Origin: Solimicrobium silvestre
GTDB lineage: Bacteria > Pseudomonadota > Gammaproteobacteria > Burkholderiales > Burkholderiaceae_D
Reading direction: 5' to 3'
Assembly: GCF_002976435.1 (NCBI RefSeq)
Contig: NZ_PUGF01000009.1
Coordinates: 122,088-186,087, forward strand
DNA length: 64,000 bases
Shown here: positions 58,150-64,000 of the stretch, one piece after another
Numbering within the stretch: the stretch's first letter is position 1
Layout of the letters: every line of letters starts with the position of its first letter
Notes under the pieces: generated by a model
The model's input: the letters and a program-made list of their open reading frames with translations, nothing else
Told to the model about the DNA's origin: nothing
The model's database searches: none
Position numbers and translations under genes: made by a program

Positions 58150-58965
58150 ATGAAATTACTGTTCAATTTGTCTAAGCACAATTTACTTTTCGTGCTTTGT
58201 TTTGTAATTACGTTGTTAATGTCAATTAATCAGGCGCGTGCGACAGATGTAGTGAAAGATGGCGCCATCAACACCGAAGTTTCGCGTCCCGCGGAAGATA
58301 AGGCGCGCGATACTGATCGTAAGCCTGCAGAGATGCTTGAATTTGCGCAGGTAAAACCCGGGCAGCTAGTTATTGACTATATTCCAGGCAAAGGTTATTT
58401 CACCCGTATCTTTAGCGCAGCAGTGGGGACGCAAGGGGCGGTATATGCAGTTATGCCTCAATTTTTGATCGACAAGTTTAAGGGACGTTCTTTACCGCCG
58501 TCAGTTTCTGTTGAGCCTGGACACACCAATGTGCATGATGCGATTTCCAATGGCGTGCAAATGAATGTGCCGGTAAAGGTTGATTTGGTTTGGACTTCGC
58601 AGAATTATCATGATGTTCATATTGCGGGCGGCGCAGACGCCACTGCTCAGCTAAATAAAGCAGTTTTCGATGCACTGAAACCGGGTGGGCTATATGTTGT
58701 GCTTGATCATGCCGGTGCCGCCGGGCTGGATGACGCTTCTATTGCTAAGTTGCATCGTATTGATAGAGCACTTGTGGTGAAGGAAGTGACTGCGGCCGGT
58801 TTTATTTTAGACGGTGAATCAATGGCATTACGTAACCCTGCCGATTCGCACAGTGTGGCGGTTTTTGATCCATCTATTCGTGGCAAAACCGATCAATTCA
58901 TTCTTCGTTTCCGCAAACCGCTAGATATGGCATCACATACAACCGCGCCAATGACGGGCAGTTGA
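58150..58965 (+). CDS. Exported methyltransferase-like protein (COG4798 type)
   Basis: 271 residues. A signal peptide (MKLLFNLSKHN..., core to about 30, cleavage near ARA-TD) is followed by a domain with a Rossmann methyltransferase pattern: RKPAEMLEFAQVKPGQLVIDYIPGKGYFTRIFSAAVG gives a diverged SAM motif I (D-x-x-P-G-K-G), and ALKPGGLYVVLDHAG is the usual post-motif strand. It resembles the predicted methyltransferases that carry export signals. SAM is not known to be available in the periplasm, so a real methyl-transfer role there is doubtful and another ligand is possible. AGGA ribosome site before the ATG. Confidence 0.78.
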   Translation: MKLLFNLSKHNLLFVLCFVITLLMSINQARATDVVKDGAINTEVSRPAEDKARDTDRKPAEMLEFAQVKPGQLVIDYIPGKGYFTRIFSAAVGTQGAVYAVMPQFLIDKFKGRSLPPSVSVEPGHTNVHDAISNGVQMNVPVKVDLVWTSQNYHDVHIAGGADATAQLNKAVFDALKPGGLYVVLDHAGAAGLDDASIAKLHRIDRALVVKEVTAAGFILDGESMALRNPADSHSVAVFDPSIRGKTDQFILRFRKPLDMASHTTAPMTGS

Positions 58966-58999
58966 GCATTGCTGATTTATTGGTAGATTCTTGCAGCTG

Positions 59000-59035
59000 A
59001 CGAATGATCACGATGGTTATGTGATCATTCGTTTT
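59000..59035. terminator. Intrinsic terminator, possibly bidirectional
   Basis: ACGAATGATCAC (59000-59011) and GTGATCATTCGT (59021-59032) are perfect 12-base arms with a nine-base loop and a TTTT end. It sits between the convergent methyltransferase-like and recombinase genes. Confidence 0.82.
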
Positions 59036-59068
59036 ATGAAGCCAATGCCTAATGTCCATTGCCAATTG

Positions 59069-60265
59069 TTACCATTCAATCTTATGTAGAGCTTCCGTCT
59101 CTCTATGCCGTGCATCATCAGTTGAATGTAAATAATGACTGGTGGTGCTCAGTGATTCATGCCCTAAATTGTCGCGCACATGGCGTAAATCCACATCCTT
59201 ATTTGCCATATGAGAACCTGCTGTATGCCGCAACCAATGCGCTGACGCAGCCATTACCCGATCTGCCAACGCGTTACAGTCATCGCCACGCAGTCTGATT
59301 CGATCCGACGTATCTTTGAACACCTGTTTTACGATGGCATGCACGGCACCACGCGTCATTTGGCGGCGCTGCTCACCAATCGGTAACAAAAGAGGGTGAA
59401 TTTCACCGGCTAAGGGCAGGGGCGTTAAACCCTTTTCACGGCGATAACGGGCCAATTCCATCATCAACTCACTCGTAGCTGGGACTAAGCGTAACTTTTC
59501 CCCTTTACCCAAAATTTCTAGCCACCAATTCTCTTCACCTTCTTTGGTGCGCCGGCAAAAGAAACAGCCCATATTATTTTCAACCACTTCTGAAATACGC
59601 AGGCCGCATAGATACAGCACAGAAAATAACCAACGCAATCGATAATAATGTTCACGCTCCCGGCTTGTTTCCTTGGGTAGCAATTCAATGGTTTGCTTCA
59701 CATCCAGCCACAACCCCTCATCCAGATAGCGCGTTATCCGCGGCTTGGCCTTGCGTGCACGCTGCCGCGACAATGAAAGCGGATTGCCAGCCAAATAACC
59801 TGCATTGACCAGCCAGGAAAATAACGTATTTAGAATAACAATCGCTTGTCGCTGGCTGGTGGGGGAGAGCGGTCCGGCAAAAGGACGCCACTCCGGATTG
59901 GCGCGAGCAAATTTACGGCTATCGCGCATGATCCATCTTGATGCGGGCTGTGGATCTTCTAAAAAATGCTGATAAAGCAGTAAATCTTCGTGAGTTAGCG
60001 ATGAGAGCGATTTTTGCTGCTGAATTGTTGACCAAAGTAATAGGCGTTCAGCTTCCTTGCGGTAATTATCAAACGTGGTTTTGGTATCTGTGAACCGCGC
60101 TAACCAGGCTTTAATTGCTTCAATGTCATTATTGGCCGCGATTTGTGAGCGATTGCCGACGGCACGATTACTTCCGTACGTTCCATCCAAATCAGTCGAT
60201 AAAAAGACATTATCCAAAGTAACTGGCGACATAGCGGCGATCAATAAGGATTTTTCTTGCGACAT
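59069..60265 (-). CDS. Tyrosine recombinase / phage-integrase family protein
   Basis: 398 residues from the ATG whose complement is at 60263-60265; the open frame begins six codons earlier at a TTG. The N-terminal 190 residues include a SAM-like core-binding domain (IKAWLARFTDTKTTFDNYRKEAERLLLW...). The catalytic domain has the first Arg in LCGLRISEVVENNM, the beta-hairpin Lys in GKGEKLRLVP, H-x-x-R in HWLRHTAGSHMA, the second His in LGHESLSTTSHYLH and the nucleophile Tyr in that HY. The catalytic set appears complete, so it should be active. Divergent from a KfrA-like gene 139 bases away. No tRNA or clear att site seen. Confidence 0.92.
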   Translation of the reverse strand: MSQEKSLLIAAMSPVTLDNVFLSTDLDGTYGSNRAVGNRSQIAANNDIEAIKAWLARFTDTKTTFDNYRKEAERLLLWSTIQQQKSLSSLTHEDLLLYQHFLEDPQPASRWIMRDSRKFARANPEWRPFAGPLSPTSQRQAIVILNTLFSWLVNAGYLAGNPLSLSRQRARKAKPRITRYLDEGLWLDVKQTIELLPKETSREREHYYRLRWLFSVLYLCGLRISEVVENNMGCFFCRRTKEGEENWWLEILGKGEKLRLVPATSELMMELARYRREKGLTPLPLAGEIHPLLLPIGEQRRQMTRGAVHAIVKQVFKDTSDRIRLRGDDCNALADRVMAASAHWLRHTAGSHMANKDVDLRHVRDNLGHESLSTTSHYLHSTDDARHRETEALHKIEW

Positions 60266-60404
60266 AGATTCTCGAATGCACAATTTAACAGGATCATCAT
60301 TTTAATCGACATTAAAAGAATAATGTCATATTTTAATTTTAGTTAATTAGATATTTAACGTAATACGTAGTATTATTAACTGATATTTTTAACTGAAAGT
60401 TAGC
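60266..60404. promoter_or_regulatory. Divergent recombinase/KfrA promoter region with dyads
   Basis: Very AT-rich 139-base gap. TAATAC-GTA-GTATTA (60361-60375) is a six-base-arm dyad about 30 bases before the kfrA-like ATG. Around it GTTAATTA and ATTTAACG/TTAACTG segments recur. Such repeats suit an autorepressing KfrA-type protein controlling both genes; this is inference. Confidence 0.5.
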
Positions 60405-61460
60405 ATGGAAACATCAATTGCCAATGAAAAACAGCTTCTTGCCGATATTGAACTGCTGCGCGAGCAGTTTCAACAAACGCAGGAGTTGTATCGGGAAGTT
60501 TGTGCTTTGCTGTTTTTCCGCTATGGCATAACACCGACGGCAAATAAGCTTTATCAATTGGTGCGTAAAGGCAGCATGTCTGCGCCAGCCGAAGCCTTGG
60601 GCAAATTTTGGGAAGATATGCGCGAAAAGAGCAGGGTCAGAATTGAACATCCCGATCTGCCAGATGCGCTAAAAACCGCGGCCGGTGAATTAACCGCTAC
60701 TTTGTGGGTATCAGCGCAAACGCTTGCCAATGACTCACTTGCAACGTACCGCAGCGAAGCCCAAGCGCAAGTCACCGAAGCCAAAGCTACAGCCGAAACC
60801 GCAGAAACTGAAAGCCGCATAACGCGTGAGGCGTTAGAAAAAGCCGAAGGTGAACTCAACGCGGCGCATAACCGCATCAGCGTGCTTAATCAAGACTTGG
60901 CGGCAGCTATGGCGACAAATGCCAGTTTAGAGCTGCAATTGCATCAATCCAGAACCGATAATCTCGCTCAGCAACAACTGTTAGTCGATGCCCGCAGGGA
61001 TTTCACGGCTGAATTGGAGAAATTGCGCGCAGCCGCACAATTGGCCGATGAAAGAGTTAGGGCATCAGAAATACGCGCCTTACTTGAAATTGACCGGGAG
61101 CGCAGCACGAGTTCCAAATTGCAAAAGGATTTGGATACCACCCGCACCACAGCGGCTCAGCTCAACGAGCGTATGCAGTCCGAAATTACTAACTTGCAGG
61201 CTCAGCTTGGCGACATTCGACAAAACACGGGGATAGTGGAGGGCAAGCTGCAGTCGGCACTTGCTGGTCGTGACGTAATAGCTAATGATTTAAAAATCGC
61301 ACAGGTGCAACTAGCCGATATCGGCACGCAGCTATCGGATGCGCGAAACGATTCTGAAAACTGGCGCCGTAACGCTGAGGATCTGCAGCGAGCAATTACG
61401 GAGTTAAAGAACGAGACGCCAAAATTAACACGGGCATTTCGTAGGGTAAAAGCGGAATAA
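60405..61460 (+). CDS. KfrA-like coiled-coil DNA-binding protein
   Basis: 351 residues. The first 110 match the KfrA/plasmid-replication-region DNA-binding N-terminal domain (LFFRYGITPTANKLYQLVRKGSM, then EALGKFWEDMREKSRVRIEHPDLPDALKTAAGELTATLW, quoted by its ends EALGKFW and GELTATLW). From about 120 to 345 it is an almost unbroken coiled coil rich in Ala, Glu, Gln, Lys and Arg. KfrA of IncP plasmids is a long alpha-helical autorepressor that forms filaments near the partition site. Here it is chromosomal and divergent from a tyrosine recombinase, a pairing I have also seen among Burkholderiales. Likely a DNA-binding regulator or architectural partner of the recombinase. Confidence 0.85.
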   Translation: METSIANEKQLLADIELLREQFQQTQELYREVCALLFFRYGITPTANKLYQLVRKGSMSAPAEALGKFWEDMREKSRVRIEHPDLPDALKTAAGELTATLWVSAQTLANDSLATYRSEAQAQVTEAKATAETAETESRITREALEKAEGELNAAHNRISVLNQDLAAAMATNASLELQLHQSRTDNLAQQQLLVDARRDFTAELEKLRAAAQLADERVRASEIRALLEIDRERSTSSKLQKDLDTTRTTAAQLNERMQSEITNLQAQLGDIRQNTGIVEGKLQSALAGRDVIANDLKIAQVQLADIGTQLSDARNDSENWRRNAEDLQRAITELKNETPKLTRAFRRVKAE

Positions 61461-61698
61461 TTTTTTCAGTGCTATGCATTAAAATTCATTAGTTCAAATC
61501 TGAACGTCCATCGAGCGACTGACTGTGCCGATTGTACCCAGATGCCGATAGCAGCTATGTAAAAAAACTTATAGCTCCGTGCGTTATCGAACTGACAAAC
61601 GCGATCAATCGGCGTAAAAATATCGGGCTGATAGCAATTGACAAAGTTCAATCAGTGTTCCCAATACGCCCAATCTCAACCATATCTGAAAGTAAATT

Positions 61699-62244
61699 AT
61701 GAGGAATATTTTCGGACTGATGCTGACAATAGCTGTTCTTCAATTTTCCGTTCCTGTATTTTCTGCAAGCACGAACCCGAAAGCCAGATATATCGCAACG
61801 ACTGAAAAAGCCGAATCAGACTACAAACTGGCGCGTGCGCGATGCGACCGCATGGCCGACATCGCTAAAAATCTCTGTGTCGCGCAGGCGAAAGCAGCAC
61901 AAACTCAAACTGAATCGAATGCTACCGCAGTGTACAAAGACACACCCGAGGCGCGTTTTATTGCACGCATCGATATTGCCGATGTCAATTTTGAAGTCAA
62001 AAAAGCTATGTGCGAAAGCCGGCACGGCAATCCAAGAGAAGAATGCGTCAAAGACGCCGAGGCGACGATGGTCGCAGAAAAACAAAATGCCGCTGCAGTA
62101 AAAAAAATTGGAGAGGCAACATCTTCTCCAAATGACGACAGACTGGCTACCAACTACATTGCGGCGATCAAAAAATGTGATGCTCTGAATGGCGTTCAAA
62201 AAGATGATTGCGCCAAATCGACAAAAAAACAATTTGGGAAATGA
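61699..62244 (+). CDS. Exported protein with three Cys-pair repeats
   Basis: 181 residues. Signal peptide to about residue 23 (VFSAST...). The mature part consists of three similar units: ARYIATTEKAESDYKLARARCDRMADIAKNLCVAQ, ARFIARIDIADVNFEVKKAMCESRHGNPREECVKD and TNYIAAIKKCDALNGVQKDDCAKS. Each has a helix, a Cys, 8-12 residues and a second Cys, so three disulfide-linked helical hairpins are likely. Not a family I can name. Alternative: a shorter relative of Ala/Lys-rich envelope stress proteins. Function unknown. Confidence 0.65.
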   Translation: MRNIFGLMLTIAVLQFSVPVFSASTNPKARYIATTEKAESDYKLARARCDRMADIAKNLCVAQAKAAQTQTESNATAVYKDTPEARFIARIDIADVNFEVKKAMCESRHGNPREECVKDAEATMVAEKQNAAAVKKIGEATSSPNDDRLATNYIAAIKKCDALNGVQKDDCAKSTKKQFGK

Positions 62245-62573
62245 ACGAACTAACCCGGTGCCGTACAACGACTGCTATTTAGCATCGATATTCCTAACAA
62301 AGGTAAGTTTGCTAAAGTGTTCTGTCCGCAAACAGGATTACTTATCAACGACGGTTAGTGCCGTCAGGAGTCAGTCATCCAATATTCTGGCAGACTCCTG
62401 ACCTTCGCATTGCGGCCATTAGCTCAACCGACATTACGCGTTTTTTAAGTGGATCGTAAATTCAAGTTTTAAGTGCAATTTGCATAGCAGTTTCAGTGGC
62501 AGTTTTGTGCTGGGTGACGACAGAGATTCAAACAATTGAATTTTAGAACAACAATAGAATTTCATTAATAACC
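62245..62573. repeat. Intergenic region with a perfect 10-base inverted repeat
   Basis: 329 bases without a credible gene. GTCAGGAGTC (62363-62372) and GACTCCTGAC (62393-62402) are perfect arms around a 20-base loop. There is no T run, so a terminator is unlikely; an operator or a decayed mobile-element end is possible. Confidence 0.5.
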
Positions 62574-63221
62574 CTATGTTTTCTTCTTAAGAATCACGTG
62601 CATGGCATTCGGTGAGCTCACGTGTTCGGAGCACTGGTACCCAAGTGAAGGCATGTCAATGTTGGAGAACAAGCTCTCCCCGCTACCGAGCAGGATTGGC
62701 GCGATAGCAATATGCATCTCGTCGACCAACCCGGCGCGTAGGTATTGTTGAACCGTGGCTACGCCACCGCCAACCCGAACATCCATTCCCATCGCCGCTT
62801 CTTTTGCACGTTCCAGCGCGATGAGAATGCCGTCTGTGACGAAGTGAAAAACAGTACCACCTTCCATTGTGATAGATTCGCGCGGATGCTGAGTCAGCAC
62901 AAAAACTGGTGTGTGGTATGGGGGGTTGTCGCCCCACCAACCTTTCCAACTCATGTCTGGCCAAGGTCCACGAACCGGCCCGAACATGTTGCGACCTAAA
63001 ATCCATGCGCCGATGTTACTGAATCCTCGAGCGCAATAATCATCATCGATGCCAGTTGTGCCATCCCCATTTCCGTGCATTTTCTGGAATGTCCTGGTAG
63101 GGAAAGCCCATTCGTGCAGACCCATTCCACCAACACCGAGCGGATTTTCAAGGCTTTGGTTCGGTCCGGCACAGAATCCATCAACAGACATTGAGAAGCA
63201 CTCTACACGCAGCTTTGACAT
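62574..63221 (-). CDS. Dihydrofolate reductase family protein (RibD C-terminal-like), second copy
   Basis: 215 residues. Opens with LRVECFSMSVDGFCAGPNQSLENPLG, the usual first strand and loop of the larger RibD_C-type reductases. The later half has MDVRVGGGVATVQQYLRAGLVDEMHIAIAPILLGSGESLFSN, with GGG-A for NADPH binding. It differs from the copy at 48.2-48.7 kb in length and in the glycine loop, so the two are distant relatives, not a recent duplicate. Substrate unknown. A GGAGTTAACC ribosome site precedes the ATG. Confidence 0.86.
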   Translation of the reverse strand: MSKLRVECFSMSVDGFCAGPNQSLENPLGVGGMGLHEWAFPTRTFQKMHGNGDGTTGIDDDYCARGFSNIGAWILGRNMFGPVRGPWPDMSWKGWWGDNPPYHTPVFVLTQHPRESITMEGGTVFHFVTDGILIALERAKEAAMGMDVRVGGGVATVQQYLRAGLVDEMHIAIAPILLGSGESLFSNIDMPSLGYQCSEHVSSPNAMHVILKKKT

Positions 63222-63431
63222 GGTTAACTCCTTTAATATTTTATGACGGAAGTGTTGTCGCCTAACTGCTTAGGTACGCATCTAATAAGGCTGCAACTTG
63301 AAACCGTCTGCTTAACATATGTTTTTTATTGCTATTAATTACAAACTGGCTGTTTTTGAGCCCATTCACGAATGTCTCGTATGTGCTGCCGACAACTGTC
63401 ATATTAAAACTTTACTAGACTTCTTTGCTAC

Positions 63432-63596
63432 CTAAAAGGCTGGTGAAGTTCCTGGATCAACATCAGGCCAATCCTCACTGGCTTGACGATCTTCGTAGTC
63501 AAAATAGATTTCAGTTCCAAAAGGTTTGAATTCCATTTCAGTCCCACGTCCCGAATAGCGCCCATCTTTCAGCCCAACACGTTGCAACAAAAAACG
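63432..63596 (-). pseudogene. Probable 3' remnant of an unrecognised gene
   Basis: A 54-codon open stretch with no ATG near its beginning and a composed, protein-like C-terminus: RYSGRGTEMEFKPFGTEIYFDYEDRQASEDWPDVDPGTSPAF ending in TAG (given in two parts: RYSGRGTEMEFKPFGTE and DWPDVDPGTSPAF). Its upstream part stops inside the GCCCAAC repeat at 63570-63578, which suggests that the 5' portion was lost when the repeat arrived or recombined. It could also be a very small gene with a TTG start. Below the usual size cut-offs. Confidence 0.4.
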
Positions 63597-63685
63597 TTAG
63601 TGCGTTAAAAATTTGAATTATTCAGTATTCAAATTATTTTATTCATGATTTAAAAAACGTTGGGCTGATAAAACTCCAGCCCAAC
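63570..63685. repeat. REP-like cluster of three CAGCCCAAC arms
   Basis: CAGCCCAAC at 63570-63578, its inverse GTTGGGCTG at 63659-63667 and a third direct copy at 63677-63685. The last two form a hairpin with a nine-base loop; the first two enclose an 80-base AT-rich stretch with its own hairpin AATTTGAAT/ATTCAAATT (63610-63618, 63627-63635). Alternative pairings are possible. GTTGGGC/GCCCAAC hairpins are widespread REP-type repeats in Proteobacteria. Confidence 0.6.
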
Positions 63686-63778
63686 CTGCCGTATTGATTC
63701 TGTTGTGCCCATAGTTGACGGTCGAGGTTCTACACTGCTGACATTCGAAAATCAATTTACGGTAAATAAAAATATAAA

Positions 63779-63862
63779 GTAGGGTGCCAATATGCGTAGC
63801 GCATTGCGCCGATCTTGCCCACCTAACATGCGGCGCAATAGATGAAGCCCATTGCGCCCTAC
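63779..63862. repeat. MITE/REP-like palindromic repeat element
   Basis: 84 bases bounded by GTAGGGTGCCAAT and ATTGCGCCCTAC, near-perfect terminal inverted repeats, with internal GCGCATTGCGCCG and CGGCGCAATA that pair with one another. It strongly recalls the dispersed GTAGGGCGCAATG-type repeats common in beta- and gammaproteobacterial genomes. It has no coding capacity. It sits directly beside the probable IS110-type left end. Confidence 0.65.
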
Positions 63863-63968
63863 GAAATACACCTTAATGAAATGGACTCCACCCTCCTGAA
63901 AACGGCATCATAATGTGCCTAGCGAGCCAGGTGGGCTGGCAAGCGACAATCAAGAGAAGGAGTCCGAA

Positions 63969-64000
63969 ATGGATACTACCGTAAAAATGATTGGTTTGGA
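63969..64000 (+). mobile_element. Start of a probable IS110-family transposase, cut by the window end
   Basis: AAGGAG ribosome site then ATG 63969, reading MDTTVKMIGL and then a codon beginning GA. IS110-family transposases typically begin with an I-G-L-D segment that holds the first catalytic Asp of the RuvC-like DEDD domain, which fits. GGACTCC (63883-63889) and GGAGTCC (63959-63965) form an inverted repeat in the presumed left end, which is only about 85-100 bases long. A short left end favours the IS1111 subgroup. Only ten codons are visible, so this is tentative. Confidence 0.5.

Noticed and set aside
63572..63665. Integron attC-like site (GCCCAAC ... GTTGGGC, 94 bases, RYYYAAC/GTTRRRY ends)
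   Set aside because: The inner L boxes are not complementary, no integron integrase of the IntI type is present and no cassette array follows. A REP-like repeat explains it better.
1..64000. CRISPR arrays, rRNA genes, restriction or toxin-antitoxin systems
   Set aside because: No regularly spaced direct repeats, rRNA sequence or recognisable defence genes were seen by eye. A proper search with dedicated tools could still find weak cases.

Overview
The window looks like chromosomal DNA of a betaproteobacterium, most likely Burkholderiales and close to the Oxalobacteraceae (Undibacterium/Herminiimonas-like), with moderate GC judged by eye. The main argument is gene order. The series carA-carB-greA-DUF4149-yhbY/rlmE-ftsH-folP-glmM, then leuC-entericidin-leuD-leuB-asd-fimV-truA-trpF-trpB-trpA-accD-folC-dedD-like-cvpA-purF, is a conserved Burkholderiales backbone. 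Genus assignment is inference; no 16S rRNA or tRNA gene was seen.

Region by region: (a) 1-7.4 kb holds the end of a TatD-type hydrolase, the DNA-uptake channel gene comEC, an uncharacterised TPR/ATP-grasp protein, an alpha/beta hydrolase and, on the minus strand, an M13 zinc peptidase. (b) 7.8-19.5 kb holds carAB (carbamoyl phosphate), greA, a DUF4149 membrane protein, divergent yhbY and rlmE, ftsH, folP, glmM and a minus-strand glutathione S-transferase. (c) 20-42.4 kb holds the leucine genes with a tiny entericidin-like lipoprotein between leuC and leuD, then asd, fimV, truA, the trpFBA-accD-folC run, a SPOR protein, cvpA, purF, a PLP enzyme, a large FtsX-type permease, a truncated haemoglobin, a methyltransferase and a small Cys/His protein. 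Intrinsic terminators follow the a/b hydrolase, carB, ftsH, asd, fimV and accD, and these divide the backbone into transcription units.

(d) From about 42.5 kb the character changes to accessory DNA. There is an OprB-like porin, a LysR regulator divergent from a 93-residue protein, a DUF3141 (PHA-synthase-like) protein, and a minus-strand series of small, mostly unrecognised proteins plus an HDOD protein and a sensor histidine kinase (48-54 kb). Three copies of a short palindrome (core ATGCCCT-4 nt-AGGGCAT) sit in that series. (e) 54.5-59 kb carries a MarR regulator with a strong candidate operator, a ClC-type anion channel with CBS domains, an HPP membrane protein with CBS domains and an exported methyltransferase-like protein. 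(f) 59-64 kb holds a tyrosine recombinase divergent from a KfrA-like coiled-coil DNA-binding protein, an exported Cys-pair repeat protein, a second dihydrofolate-reductase-like protein, a gene remnant, REP/MITE-like repeats and, cut by the window end, the start of a probable IS110-family transposase.

Nothing here is an obvious new defence or mobile system. The best leads are the recombinase/KfrA pair with its palindromic intergenic region, the MarR-ClC-HPP anion module, the three-copy palindrome, the TPR/ATP-grasp protein, the DUF3141 protein with its Cys lipase box, and the repeat plus IS110 junction at the right end.
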